Positions 53,625 to 62,617 of a DNA stretch of 64,000 nucleotides are shown here, one piece after another. Each line of letters begins with the position of its first letter. Positions within the stretch are counted from its first letter, which is position 1. The position numbers and the translations under genes were made by a program. The notes under the pieces are model-generated. The model did no database searches, was not told where the DNA came from, and saw nothing but the letters and a program-made list of their open reading frames with translations. Origin of the DNA: Pelagimonas phthalicica (GTDB lineage: Bacteria; Pseudomonadota; Alphaproteobacteria; Rhodobacterales; Rhodobacteraceae); contig NZ_SOAP01000001.1 of the NCBI RefSeq assembly GCF_004364805.1, forward strand, positions 620,001 to 684,000. Reading direction: 5' to 3'.

Positions 53625-54274
53625 GCGGCATCTCCCAGAGAAAATGTATGGTTTTGACGGCTGATCGCCCGTTGCACACTGTTCGCGCGCACATTGATCG
53701 TCGTTTGGTGAACGTCACTTGGCACCGCAGGCGTTGCGACCCTGCAATTCTTCACCCGCTGGCAAGACGCCACACCCGTTTCGATGGTGCCGCCCTTCTT
53801 TTCACCGATCCGCAACGTGAAATGCGAGCGTTCCGGCTTCACATTGACCAGAATAAGGGTCACCAGATGAAACAGCTCGGGATTGATACCAAAGCCCGCC
53901 TCGAAAACATCATCACCAAAGGCGTCAATTCGGAAAGTGTGAGGCTCTCCCCCGGTTTCAAACCATTCGGTAAGATCCGTGCGAAACCCGATACCGGCCA
54001 GCGCTTTACGTACCGCCCCAACCGTTCCCTTGCGGCGGTGAATTTTGATCGCATCAATCACAACTTGGCGGCGCTGCTGTTCAGACCAGGACGCATCCCA
54101 GACCTCAACCGAAAACGCCCAGGCGAGATAGGGTAGCAAATGAACAGGGCAAATCTCTGCATCCCAAAGCGCGGCCACCGGATCGGCCATGCCTTGCAAG
54201 CGGCTGGAAAGCTGTTCTAGGTCATATTCCACCTTTCGCGCATTTGGCGGCAACAATGTGGGCAAGTCAGACAT
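53621..54274 (-). CDS. Phage tail protein I (baseplate wedge)
   Basis: This 217-residue protein matches P2 gpI: LPTLLPPNARKVEYDLEQ, then AEICPVHLLPYLAWAFSVEVWD and SEQQRRQVVIDAIKIHRRKG. It is a baseplate component. ATG 54274 overlaps the gene J stop. The C-terminal part (TGVASCQRVKNCRVATPA) is poorly conserved. Confidence 0.87.
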   Translation of the reverse strand: MSDLPTLLPPNARKVEYDLEQLSSRLQGMADPVAALWDAEICPVHLLPYLAWAFSVEVWDASWSEQQRRQVVIDAIKIHRRKGTVGAVRKALAGIGFRTDLTEWFETGGEPHTFRIDAFGDDVFEAGFGINPELFHLVTLILVNVKPERSHFTLRIGEKKGGTIETGVASCQRVKNCRVATPAVPSDVHQTTINVRANSVQRAISRQNHTFSLGDAA

Positions 54275-55169
54275 CGCGCCCCCCAACTTCTACGGTGGGT
54301 GGTTCACAAAAGGCGGCTTCGGACGTTGCCACCACGATATCCGCAATCGGGCTGGTGAGCGTGACTTTTTGGACGCCAGGTTGATGCAAGGCCGCGTGCA
54401 GCCCGGATATCGTGATGTCGTGGCCTAGGCGGTGATGCTCTGACACATAGGCGGTAACAGCAGCCAAGGCGGCTTGCCGCACAACCTCAGCATCCGGCCC
54501 CTCGTATAAGGTGAGCAAGGCCGACACCTCGTAAGGAATAATCGTTGCGGCCTGAACAGTGACTTGATCGGTCAGCGGGCGCACATCTTCATCGTTGAGC
54601 TGCGCGGTGACTGCATCAAGAACGTCGGAGGTGGGCAATCCATCGCCCTCACTCCCCAGAACTGTCACAAGCACTTGCCCCGGCGCTGGGGATTCCACCC
54701 CGATATCTTTAACCAGTGCCGACGCTGAAAGCCCCCAAAACACATAGGAACCGCGCGGGCCCGCCGTGGTGAACCCCTCAAGGGCGAGTTGAACGCGCAA
54801 ACGCAAGCGCGCGTCATTTTCTGTCAGCTCGGGTACGGGCGGAATGACTGAGTTGTCGGCCTGCTGGACGATTTGGCGAGTGACGCCATAAAACGCCGCC
54901 AGGTGATCAAGCTGCGCACCTGTGGCGAAGGCCAGCATATTGCCGCGCGCCGCGTCATCAAATTCAACGCGCAATAGCATTTCCCGATAGGCCCAAGCCT
55001 CAAGAATTTTGGTAATCGGTTCGCTTTCGAGCGAAAGAATAGGCTCAAGCCCGGGTTCCCGACCGATCAACCATGCTTTGAGCTCGGCCAGAATGCCTTC
55101 AAAATCCTTGCGCTCGATCACTTCCGGCGCTGGCAGTTTTTCAAGATTAATCGCAGTAAAAGCGCTCAT
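54267..55169 (-). CDS. Baseplate assembly protein J
   Basis: This 300-residue protein matches the gpJ/gp47 family: AWAYREMLLRVEFDDAARGNML and GATTRQ-like FYGVTRQIV, then GPRGSYVFWGLSA. It forms the baseplate wedge with W. Overlaps with W (4 nt) and I (8 nt) mark one translational unit. Confidence 0.9.
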   Translation of the reverse strand: MSAFTAINLEKLPAPEVIERKDFEGILAELKAWLIGREPGLEPILSLESEPITKILEAWAYREMLLRVEFDDAARGNMLAFATGAQLDHLAAFYGVTRQIVQQADNSVIPPVPELTENDARLRLRVQLALEGFTTAGPRGSYVFWGLSASALVKDIGVESPAPGQVLVTVLGSEGDGLPTSDVLDAVTAQLNDEDVRPLTDQVTVQAATIIPYEVSALLTLYEGPDAEVVRQAALAAVTAYVSEHHRLGHDITISGLHAALHQPGVQKVTLTSPIADIVVATSEAAFCEPPTVEVGGRDV

Positions 55170-55504
55170 GTGATCTCAACCCCGTCGAGGTTGATTTCCC
55201 TGCCATCTGGCAAGTACCGCCCAATCAAGTCAATGACCACATGACCAGGCTCATAGGAAACGAGGTTGATTTGCTCCACATAAATGCGCGGCTCCCAAAT
55301 CATCAAAGCTTCGGCGGTCGCGGCAATGATCGCGAGGCGCGTCGCTGATGTGTAAGGGGCGTCGATCAACTCGAAAAGTCGCGACCCGTAGTCACGACGC
55401 ATCACCCGCGACCCGATCGGGGTCGTCAGAATATCGCGGATAGATTGGCGGAGATGGTCAAGCCCGCCCAGCTTCCGGCCTGTAGATGCGTCAATGCCAT
55501 ACAT
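55166..55504 (-). CDS. Baseplate assembly protein W (gp25-like)
   Basis: This 112-residue protein matches GPW/gp25: GGLDHLRQSIRDILTTPIGS, RRDYGSRLFELID and INLDGVEIT. ATG 55504 starts close to the conserved region. A longer frame to 55582 would encode the dispersed motif as GKPPEEA and is less likely. It is the lysozyme-like baseplate wedge protein. Confidence 0.85.
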   Translation of the reverse strand: MYGIDASTGRKLGGLDHLRQSIRDILTTPIGSRVMRRDYGSRLFELIDAPYTSATRLAIIAATAEALMIWEPRIYVEQINLVSYEPGHVVIDLIGRYLPDGREINLDGVEIT

Positions 55505-55534
55505 GTCGCCAGAGTGGCGCAGGTGGCCTTCGGC

Positions 55535-55554
55535 TTCCTCTGGCGGTTTCCCAC
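55535..55554 (-). repeat. Dispersed prophage motif, copy C
   Basis: Plus-strand TTCCTCTGGCGGTTTCCCAC lies between the stop of gene V and the start of gene W, 31-50 nt upstream of W. Confidence 0.7.
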
Positions 55555-55961
55555 TACTTCGGCTTCCCGGTATCACTTGCACCAGGCGTTACATCCTTGT
55601 GGACGTGTTCAACCAAGCTGATATCGCTGGCAACAACATCACCCTGCCCCTGAACCGTGCCCTGAAACGTAAAATCGCCATGAAAGTTCTGCCCCGGAGC
55701 CCCACCAATAAACGGGCCGGGATAGACAATTCCTTGCGTTGTGTCGCCGCCTGGGGAAAGCACCAAAACCTGATCACCTTCATTTTGCGGTATCCAGAAT
55801 TTTTGTTCGTTAGACCCCAACTGTGCCAGCTTTAGCCAAGCGCTTTCCGCGCCGTCTGCCCACATAACTTTGACCCGATCACCTTGGCGGCGCGAAACGG
55901 TGGCAACACGCACCATGCGCTCGATCGCCTGCATGATTTGAGAAAGTGCGAACTCAGACAT
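55554..55961 (-). CDS. Baseplate spike protein V
   Basis: This 135-residue protein matches P2 gpV: an N-terminal OB-like domain with VATVSRRQGDRVKVMWADG and LVLSPGGDTTQGIVYPG, and a short C-terminal spike. The histidines in VEHVHKD are a candidate iron-binding H-x-H of the spike tip. ATG 55961 overlaps the preceding gene by 8 nt. Confidence 0.87.
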   Translation of the reverse strand: MSEFALSQIMQAIERMVRVATVSRRQGDRVKVMWADGAESAWLKLAQLGSNEQKFWIPQNEGDQVLVLSPGGDTTQGIVYPGPFIGGAPGQNFHGDFTFQGTVQGQGDVVASDISLVEHVHKDVTPGASDTGKPK

Positions 55962-56481
55962 GTTGCGCCTCGTAATCGGCCTCATGATCCACGCCTATTT
56001 GCGGAGTCCAAGAGGTCAAAACCTGGGTCGGCGTCACCCCGTCATCGACGAAATAGCTTTCCCCGATATCGGCAGAATGCACCCATTCAACCATCCAGAC
56101 TTCATAGCTGTTAGCGACGGGCGAAAATTCATCCGGCTCAACAGCTAGGATCTGCGCCGCGCCCCATCCAACCCCCAATCGCGCGCTATGAATAAAGGCT
56201 GAAAGAGCACCCGCCGCCCTAACGACTTCGCGCCGAACTTGGGGGGTGCGATGCCCCATCACAATACGCGCCTCAAGGTGGATAAGGCATGGAAATTGTC
56301 CGGTATGAGCATCGCTATCAAGATCCGGTTCCAACTCAGTCATCTGAACAATTATAGCCGGAATTTGCAGCTCTTTGCGGTCCTGATCCTCGGCAGCCAC
56401 CGTTTTGAAGGTTGGAAACTGGGCTTTCAACGTTTCAACCACTGTGTTGAGGGCCTCGCCCAGGTCAATTTCTTCAGGCAT
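55954..56481 (-). CDS. Phage tail terminator/completion protein
   Basis: This 175-residue protein starts MPEEIDLGEALNTVVETLKA. It lies in the slot of a tail-terminator or minor tail protein between the gpS-like and V genes, and its central LIHLEARIVMGHR plus the C-terminal GVTPTQVLTSWTPQIG suit that family. No specific domain is certain. It overlaps both neighbours. Confidence 0.6.
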   Translation of the reverse strand: MPEEIDLGEALNTVVETLKAQFPTFKTVAAEDQDRKELQIPAIIVQMTELEPDLDSDAHTGQFPCLIHLEARIVMGHRTPQVRREVVRAAGALSAFIHSARLGVGWGAAQILAVEPDEFSPVANSYEVWMVEWVHSADIGESYFVDDGVTPTQVLTSWTPQIGVDHEADYEAQHV

Positions 56482-57013
56482 TGCCAACCCCCAGAATTGT
56501 TCTGGCCCGAATTTCGGACACGAAATGCTTCATGAAGATGGAATCGACATCCACGAAAACATTGTCTTCGAGATAGATCATCATGCGATCTGAAACGGGC
56601 ATCAAAGCCTCGCCAATTTGCCACCGCTTGGAGCCGTGACGCACCATGACCCGGCGCTTGCCACCCATCTTGGCGAAAAACGCCCCGTGGATCATCGTTT
56701 CCCCGTATTTCACCCCACCTGCCACCTCTTGCGGGCGGCCTTTGAACGCGGAAACTGGCAAGTCATTGGCCCCATACCAGAGCTTGATCGAGTTGCTACC
56801 TTTGCCGACGCGGTACTCTTTGATCCTGCGCCGCAACGCCGAGGCGTTTCGCAAACCTAGCTCGGTTTTGAGCCCTGCTGATGATAAGCGCCGCAATGTG
56901 CCGGCGGTGCGCTTAAGTGAGCGCCCCCGCGCCAGGTCAACTTGCTTGGGTGTGGCCGAAAATTCATCCGCCACTTGTTCAAGTTCTCGGTCATCAAAAT
57001 CAAAGGCCAGCAT
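56474..57013 (-). CDS. Phage tail completion/morphogenesis protein (gpS or HK97 gp10-like)
   Basis: This 179-residue basic protein has ARGRSLKRTAGTLRRLSSAG near the N-terminus and KLWYGANDLPVSAFKGRP in the middle, typical of minor tail or virion-morphogenesis proteins of tailed phages. It overlaps both neighbours, consistent with the tight head-tail gene packing. Confidence 0.65.
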   Translation of the reverse strand: MLAFDFDDRELEQVADEFSATPKQVDLARGRSLKRTAGTLRRLSSAGLKTELGLRNASALRRRIKEYRVGKGSNSIKLWYGANDLPVSAFKGRPQEVAGGVKYGETMIHGAFFAKMGGKRRVMVRHGSKRWQIGEALMPVSDRMMIYLEDNVFVDVDSIFMKHFVSEIRARTILGVGNA

Positions 57014-57335
57014 CGTGGATCACATTCGGCGTCGCGAGGTGCAGAACGGCCAGCCCCGTTCCGTCCAGCTCTGGCGCGCGCATTAAATCAAAGGCCTTGC
57101 CCTCGATCGTGACGACATCCTTGGCGTGAACCAAGGACACTTCCACCTCGGCACAAACAAAACGAGGGTTCGGATGCTCCAATTCGAACTCGCCAAGGCT
57201 GGCAACGTCAGTTGGATCGTCAAAAATGCCAAAGACCTCTGCGACAGCTTCAGCTCCACGAGTGATAATTGCCTTAGTCGCAAACTCATCTGGATCAAAG
57301 AAGTCGGAGAGGTCTTCCCAATCAGGGTGGGGCAT
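57000..57335 (-). CDS. Phage head-tail joining protein
   Basis: This 111-residue acidic protein starts MPHPDWEDLSDFFDPDEFA and ends in a short beta domain. Position after the capsid-linked genes and length match head-tail joining proteins. It overlaps the next gene by 14 nt. Confidence 0.65.
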   Translation of the reverse strand: MPHPDWEDLSDFFDPDEFATKAIITRGAEAVAEVFGIFDDPTDVASLGEFELEHPNPRFVCAEVEVSLVHAKDVVTIEGKAFDLMRAPELDGTGLAVLHLATPNVIHDAGL

Positions 57336-57340
57336 GGGCC

Positions 57341-57628
57341 TTACTCGGCTTCGGCCTTCTCGATCGCTTCGACCAATTGCGCCTTGGTCAAGTTATCCGA
57401 GACATCAAGATTCCAATACTCTGCCTCTTCGAGAAGCTCGGCCTTGGTCATCTTGGAAAGAGGCTTGTCGTCATCATCCGCAGCATTCAGCTTGGCGCGT
57501 TCGCGGCGAAGCAAATCCTTTGCGACCGCCTCATCCACCGCAACAGTTTCACCCGGAGTGATGATTTGCCCATCAACAACTACAGCGGCAGTAATTGTGA
57601 TGCTGATTGTTTTTGACTTATCGACCAT
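57341..57628 (-). CDS. Small phage protein with HeH/LEM-like C-terminus
   Basis: This 95-residue protein has an N-terminal beta-rich half (ISITITAAVVVDGQIITPGE) and a C-terminal helix-extended-helix motif (KMTKAELLEEAEYWNLDVS, LTKAQLVEAIEKAEAE), as in Rho-N/HeH/LEM domains. It sits between the major capsid and the head-tail joining gene and may be a connector or DNA-binding structural protein. GGAG precedes the ATG. Confidence 0.65.
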   Translation of the reverse strand: MVDKSKTISITITAAVVVDGQIITPGETVAVDEAVAKDLLRRERAKLNAADDDDKPLSKMTKAELLEEAEYWNLDVSDNLTKAQLVEAIEKAEAE

Positions 57629-57684
57629 GTTCTTTCTCCGAAAAAAGGGAAGGAAGGGGCTGCCCCGCCCCTATTCTTGTCGCG

Positions 57685-59691
57685 TTACACAGAACGTCCC
57701 AGGCAGAAGCTTTCTTTGCGGCGCAGAGCGACATCAAAATCCTGATGTAGAACGATGCGGCGGGTGCCTGAGAGTGATTTGGTATAGGGATCAACCAGGA
57801 TATCCAGCGCGCCCCACAGGCCGATCAGCACGTCCTTGAGGTTGCCAAAAAGAACATCACCATTTGCAAACTGGTTGGTAATTTCGGTTTTGGAACCGTT
57901 CACGGTATTGCCGTTTTCCCAGACAGGTTGCCCATTGGACCCAGCAAACTTTTCAGTCGATTTGCAGTGACCGCGGAACTTGGCGTTGCCGACGTAACGC
58001 ACCGAGCTGGTCAATGCGTTGTCCAGCGCCACTTCGGTTTCCATTTCAATAATTTCACCATAGGTCGGTTGCTGGCCCGCGAATGGGACGGCATTGATTC
58101 CTGTTGTGTTCAGCACACCCAACGGATTGTTACCCACGCCGTCGCCATAGAAACCATAGTGATCAACACCCAGTGCAAGATCTGTGGCCAGGCTGGACCG
58201 GAATTGCAATTCAACATCCATAGACGATTGCTGCAACATGCGGCGCGTAACGCTACCAAAAACACCAATGGTGGTCGGCGACATTTTGATAAGCCCAGTG
58301 TCCATGCTGCCTTCGCCAACATCTTCATCTTCGCCAACGATAAAGACGTTGCCACTGCCGGTTTGCCCCGGCATGTCGAGATTGCCAACGAGCCCGCCCA
58401 TAGGGGTGCCCAAGGAAAGCAACGTCGCACGATTGCGCAACATCTCGATAAAGGATTGAGAGGCAAGCGTTGTATCCACCAAGAATCCGCCAGTGTCACC
58501 AGGGTTTGCGCCAGATGTCGATGTGTTCAAGGCACGGGTGAGCACGTCAACGGGTACGGTGATCCCGTCAGAAGAGCGCCCCATTGACTGCTGCGCAGCT
58601 TCCGACGCCTCGCGCTCAAAAGCTGCTTCTTCCTGTGCAGAGCGGCTTTCCGGGTGCAAGAGCGCACGGGCCGCACGAATAAAACTGAAACGGCGCACCT
58701 CGGACTCGGTCATCCCGATTTCACCGGCATTATCGTCTAGGGGCTCGTTTCCACCCCCATCGCCACCATTGACGTGATCCAGCAATGTGCGGGTGAACTC
58801 ATCAACGCTGGTGCCGTTGCGGATCGCCTCGGCGGCCAATTGCTGTGCAGAATACTGCTCGCCCATTTCCAGCAAGCTTGCGGTGCGTTGTTGTTCGGCC
58901 TGTGTGCCGCGTGTAACCAAAGCTTGTGTATCCGCCGCGCGCTCAAGAACTTCGACAACTTCCACAATGTTCCCGTCGTCATCAACCTTGGCCCGGACAA
59001 GGTCGCCGTTTGCATTGCGGAGAATTTTGGTGTGCATTTCGCCCGGTCCTTCTGGTTCGGTGGCAGTTGTTTGCAGGTCATTATTGGGGGTTAGGGAACC
59101 GGGTTCCTCTGGCGGTTCCCCCACCGCTCGCCCCACCCCTACGGTCGGATCGGCAGGAACACTCACCAACGAGATTTCATAGGGCTCCCATTCAGTTACG
59201 GTCACCTTGTCGCGCTGGCCTTCCCGCTCTTCGGTTTTGATCGCGCGAACAAAGTAACCAACGGACACATGTCGAATGATACCCGCCGCAACATCGAGCC
59301 AAATTTCTTCAGCCTTTGCAGATCGCCCAAACCGCAGAACCGCGCGCCCTACCCGGTCAGGATCGATGGTCGCAGAATCCACCACACCGATATGGATATC
59401 AGCGTCATGGTTCCAAAGAACAGCCGCGCCATTTTGCAGCCGCGTCTGAACCATTGCCCCGGGCGAATGATCGAGAATTTCGTCACCAAACCAGCGCGAT
59501 ACAGGCTCTTCAGAACTGAAAGCAACCTCAACCGTGCGCGCTTCTTCGTCCACATTGCGCACCGCAGCATGACGCTGCAATGGCGATGCGCCGCGATTGG
59601 CATTGATTTGCTCGACGGTTAGCGCGCGGGTCAGACCAAAGCCGACCCAAGACGCGGCAAGGCTATTCTTCTTCAGGATCATCTTTGTCAT
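57685..59691 (-). CDS. Prohead protease fused to major capsid protein (HK97 type)
   Basis: This 668-residue protein has an N-terminal HK97-type maturation protease with AAVLWNHD, HVSVGYF and EWEPYEISLVSVPADPTVG in the first 190 residues. A linker and scaffolding-like helical region follow, and an HK97-fold major capsid protein occupies the C-terminal half (GDTGGFLVDTTLASQSFIEM, GVFGSVTRRMLQQSS, FYGDGVGNNPLGVLN). Fused protease-capsid genes occur in several phages. An internal ATG at 59037 with GAAGGA upstream could also give a free capsid of about 450 residues. The dispersed motif is read in frame at 59104-59124 as VGEPPEE in the linker. Confidence 0.87.
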   Translation of the reverse strand: MTKMILKKNSLAASWVGFGLTRALTVEQINANRGASPLQRHAAVRNVDEEARTVEVAFSSEEPVSRWFGDEILDHSPGAMVQTRLQNGAAVLWNHDADIHIGVVDSATIDPDRVGRAVLRFGRSAKAEEIWLDVAAGIIRHVSVGYFVRAIKTEEREGQRDKVTVTEWEPYEISLVSVPADPTVGVGRAVGEPPEEPGSLTPNNDLQTTATEPEGPGEMHTKILRNANGDLVRAKVDDDGNIVEVVEVLERAADTQALVTRGTQAEQQRTASLLEMGEQYSAQQLAAEAIRNGTSVDEFTRTLLDHVNGGDGGGNEPLDDNAGEIGMTESEVRRFSFIRAARALLHPESRSAQEEAAFEREASEAAQQSMGRSSDGITVPVDVLTRALNTSTSGANPGDTGGFLVDTTLASQSFIEMLRNRATLLSLGTPMGGLVGNLDMPGQTGSGNVFIVGEDEDVGEGSMDTGLIKMSPTTIGVFGSVTRRMLQQSSMDVELQFRSSLATDLALGVDHYGFYGDGVGNNPLGVLNTTGINAVPFAGQQPTYGEIIEMETEVALDNALTSSVRYVGNAKFRGHCKSTEKFAGSNGQPVWENGNTVNGSKTEITNQFANGDVLFGNLKDVLIGLWGALDILVDPYTKSLSGTRRIVLHQDFDVALRRKESFCLGRSV
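59104..59124 (-). repeat. Dispersed prophage motif, copy D (in frame)
   Basis: Plus-strand TTCCTCTGGCGGTTCC then CCCAC is identical to copy B. It lies inside the protease-capsid gene, in the linker, 67-87 nt before the internal ATG at 59037. Confidence 0.7.
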
Positions 59692-61285
59692 TGTCGCTCT
59701 CCTCAGATTGGTCTTTTTCGGGTTTGGGTTGCGCAGGCGCTGAAGGCTGCACGCCTAAAACGGCGGCCATAATGAAAGCTTCGGGCATCCCGGCGGCTTG
59801 CATTGCTTTGATGTCGGCTGCGTATGTGCGCCAGGTCGTGTCTGGATCATCGCCTTTTCGACGGATGATCTCGGACGGCGATGTCAGGAGGTTGTTTTTG
59901 GCGTCAATTTCGGCCCGAATATCCTTGCTCGGATCTACCCAGGCCCATCGACGCCCCTGCCAATAGACATTGCGATAACGCTCAATACGCTCCGGGCGTA
60001 GCCGAATGCCACCATGCGCGATGAGCCCCATCAAAAGCGCAGGAGCCAAGGCCGATTGGTAGCAACGATCGATCAATGTTTCGATCAACCATTCCTGCAA
60101 ATCCATCCAATGGTCGCGCTCATCCAAAACACCTTGCCGGATTGAGCTGAAATTCACACCTTCCAGATCGTTTGCAAAGCTGACATAGGCGACGCCCATG
60201 CCCGCACCCGCACCGCGCAACATGGCCTTGTGAAACGGCCCAAACTCACCAGCCGGGTAATGCGAGTTGAATTCCTTGACCTGGGCACCGGCGGGCAACT
60301 CTTGGAACACGCCCCCTTCAGGCTCGATATAGAGCTCTTCATCTTCAAGCTCTTCATCCGCTTCGGGGCCTTCTCCGTCTTTCCATTCGATGAACCCGCC
60401 AACGGCAGCGCCCGCCCGAGCACTGGTCAACGCAGCCTTTTCAAAGCCGCCCAACATATGCAGTCGCCAAAGCGATGTCGCAGCCCATGGGATACCCCGG
60501 CGCTGACCCTCGATCTCATCCAAGAAACCATGAATGATTTCAGCGGCAGGCACACGCTTAAGGCTGGAACCATTGAAGGTATAACCCGAATGCGCCGGAT
60601 CGCCGGTCATGAAATAGAAAGCCAGAGGGCGGCCTTCGCGGCTGTATTCAATCCCCTGCCGAACAAAGCGACCATTCGGCATGCGATCTATGTTGTAATC
60701 GACAGGGCAACGTTGCGGGTCCAAAGTTTGCAGCGCATACCCCATCGGCCCCGCCTTCGCACCTTTGATTTCGCGGAACATGAATTCACCGTCTTTTGCG
60801 GCGGTGCGAACAGCGCTCTTGCACATCCGGCGGAAACTGCGTCGCCCGGTGATGTCGCAGTTTTCGGCGCGCTGCCACTTCTTCCACCATGCTTCCAGCG
60901 CTTCATTGGCAGGCCGGTCAAGGCTCCCGTCGCTCAATCGGGTTTGTGCCTGAAGCGAAAACCCACGGTGCCCCACCATGTTTTGTTCACACAGGCGCAG
61001 ATAGCTTTTCATGTAGTCATTCTTGAGCGCCTCTTCGCGAGACCGCGCCACAAGAACACGTTGATTGCGATCGATCACCTGATCGGCGCTTAAGGGTGTT
61101 GTTGACCAATTCGCGGTTAGACGGTCAGAGATTGCCGCATCAAAGGAACGCTGACCGACCACGCCGCTTTGCCGGTTGCCGCGTCGGCGGATTTTTGGGA
61201 TGGGGCTTTCGCGCTCTTCGACCTCTACAACGGGTTCGACACGCTGGGCCGGTTCCGACTGATTGCGTTTTCCAAGGCCAAACAT
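59663..61285 (-). CDS. Phage portal protein, lambda family
   Basis: This 540-residue protein matches lambda gpB-type portals: SREEALKNDYMKSYLRLCEQNMVG, AAKDGEFMFRE, LDPQRCP and FSSIRQGVLDERDHW. It forms the dodecameric portal vertex for DNA entry. It overlaps the connector gene upstream by 1 nt and the capsid gene downstream by 29 nt. The acidic C-terminus (DNDKDDPEEE) is encoded in the overlap. Confidence 0.9.
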   Translation of the reverse strand: MFGLGKRNQSEPAQRVEPVVEVEERESPIPKIRRRGNRQSGVVGQRSFDAAISDRLTANWSTTPLSADQVIDRNQRVLVARSREEALKNDYMKSYLRLCEQNMVGHRGFSLQAQTRLSDGSLDRPANEALEAWWKKWQRAENCDITGRRSFRRMCKSAVRTAAKDGEFMFREIKGAKAGPMGYALQTLDPQRCPVDYNIDRMPNGRFVRQGIEYSREGRPLAFYFMTGDPAHSGYTFNGSSLKRVPAAEIIHGFLDEIEGQRRGIPWAATSLWRLHMLGGFEKAALTSARAGAAVGGFIEWKDGEGPEADEELEDEELYIEPEGGVFQELPAGAQVKEFNSHYPAGEFGPFHKAMLRGAGAGMGVAYVSFANDLEGVNFSSIRQGVLDERDHWMDLQEWLIETLIDRCYQSALAPALLMGLIAHGGIRLRPERIERYRNVYWQGRRWAWVDPSKDIRAEIDAKNNLLTSPSEIIRRKGDDPDTTWRTYAADIKAMQAAGMPEAFIMAAVLGVQPSAPAQPKPEKDQSEESDNDKDDPEEE

Positions 61286-61833
61286 TAGCGACTAAACCCC
61301 ACTTTGACTTTGCGCCGCAGGAGTTTGCCAGGTCCGCCCGCCTTTTGACGTGCAAACTCTTTCTTGTACCGGTCCCGCAGCAAAAGCAGATCCGCAATGG
61401 CGGTACGGACCAAGGCGCGCCCGTTGATCGTGTAGCTTTGCTGATCTTTGCTCGCCCGCCCTTCAATCACAGCCTCAATAGCGTCCAGGACTTTTTGCGC
61501 ATGGCCGCGCGCATCGTGACCAGGCTCCAAGCCCACCAAGTCGGGTGTAATCTTCACCTGCCCGGCTTCAACCTCATGGACATCGCCCCCGGAAACCGCC
61601 CGAATTGAGGCGGCATAATCTCCTGCGTTCCAGCCCTGGGTGTCACTTGCCGAAACTGCGAACTGGTGAGCCGTTCCGATTGCAATTGAAACCAAATCAA
61701 TCGCAGAAGGCCCCCGCAAAATGGCGTGCAATTCCCATTCCGGCGCGAGAAATTCGTGTGAAATCACCTCACATTTCAGGTTAAGACCTGCTGTGATCGA
61801 CGTCGGAAAAAAGTTCAACACGACTTGCCTCAT
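61285..61833 (-). CDS. Phage head-tail connector with gpW-like C-terminus
   Basis: This protein of about 182 residues has an N-terminal beta-rich part and a C-terminal helical part (ARGHAQKVLDAIEAVIEGRA, SYTINGRALVRTAIADLLLLRDRYKKEF) matching lambda gpW-like head-completion proteins found between terminase and portal genes. ATG 61833 is chosen; an in-frame TTG at 61851 is possible. Motif copy E lies 40-58 nt upstream. Confidence 0.72.
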   Translation of the reverse strand: MRQVVLNFFPTSITAGLNLKCEVISHEFLAPEWELHAILRGPSAIDLVSIAIGTAHQFAVSASDTQGWNAGDYAASIRAVSGGDVHEVEAGQVKITPDLVGLEPGHDARGHAQKVLDAIEAVIEGRASKDQQSYTINGRALVRTAIADLLLLRDRYKKEFARQKAGGPGKLLRRKVKVGFSR

Positions 61834-61872
61834 TATTGCGCACTTAGACAATGAGGCATCGAAAGTGGTCAG

Positions 61873-61891
61873 TCCTCCGGCGGTTTCCCAC
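61873..61891 (-). repeat. Dispersed prophage motif, copy E
   Basis: Plus-strand TCCTCCGGCGGTTTCCCAC differs from copy C by one base. It lies between the connector start and the HINT gene. Confidence 0.65.
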
Positions 61892-61963
61892 CGCCAGATT
61901 GATTTGACTCGCTTAAAAGGCGGTGTCCGTCTAAGCTGAAACTATTAAATAAAGGGTGTGGAA

Positions 61964-62617
61964 ATGGACGATTTTCAGAAGAAACAATACGAGCAACGCA
62001 AAATTGATGAGCGGTTGGCCGATAGCGGCATGACGAACGGAAGCAACCAATCGTTAATTACTCAAAAACAAGAAGAACATAGAAGAAAACAAGAAGAACT
62101 AAATGGCGGAGGGTGTTTTGCAGTCGGCACTAAGATTTCTACTCTTGATGGCTTTGTTCCAATCGAAGAAGTCTCCGAGAGTAGTTCGGTCCTCAGTCTT
62201 TCGAAATCTGGAGAAACAAATATTAGCAGAGTTTTCGAGGTTCGACGTTACAGACCAGCTCGAATTTGGAAAATTTGCCTGACAGGGCATTCCCAAGAGC
62301 TGAGAGCAACTTGGGGTCACCCATTCTTAACATCTAGAGGAGTTGTACGCACGCGTTTTCTAAGACGCGGAGACCACCTTTTTAAATTAAATGAATCCAA
62401 CCAAATAGTTAGGACTTGCGTTGCATCTGTAGAGGCTACGAAGGAACGAGAGGTCGTTTACAATCTTATTGTTGACGACGATCTCTCCTACTTTGCAGGC
62501 GGCGTCGCAGTCAATTCCTTTAGTTTTGCAGGCAAGCTTCGCTTAGCATGCTTAAAGTTTCGTCGATACAGAGGCTTAGCTACACCGACACTACCGCGCT
62601 TTGATGTTCGACCCTAA
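61964..62617 (+). CDS. Stand-alone HINT (Hedgehog/intein) domain protein
   Basis: This 217-residue protein has a charged helical N-terminal segment (1-50), a HINT domain (about 51-184) and a basic tail (185-217). HINT hallmarks are C51 in GGGCFAVGTKI, T116-x-x-H119 in ATWGHPF and a C-terminal YNLIVDDDLSYFAGGVAVNS with N184 then S185. The usual penultimate His is replaced by Val. Self-cleavage or splicing chemistry is therefore plausible, though weakened. It is read against the late operon between terminase and the connector gene, is AT-rich, and overlaps the terminase 3' end by 27 nt. AAAGGG precedes ATG 61964. The role is unknown; HINT domains occur in polymorphic toxins and inteins. Confidence 0.75.
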   Translation: MDDFQKKQYEQRKIDERLADSGMTNGSNQSLITQKQEEHRRKQEELNGGGCFAVGTKISTLDGFVPIEEVSESSSVLSLSKSGETNISRVFEVRRYRPARIWKICLTGHSQELRATWGHPFLTSRGVVRTRFLRRGDHLFKLNESNQIVRTCVASVEATKEREVVYNLIVDDDLSYFAGGVAVNSFSFAGKLRLACLKFRRYRGLATPTLPRFDVRP

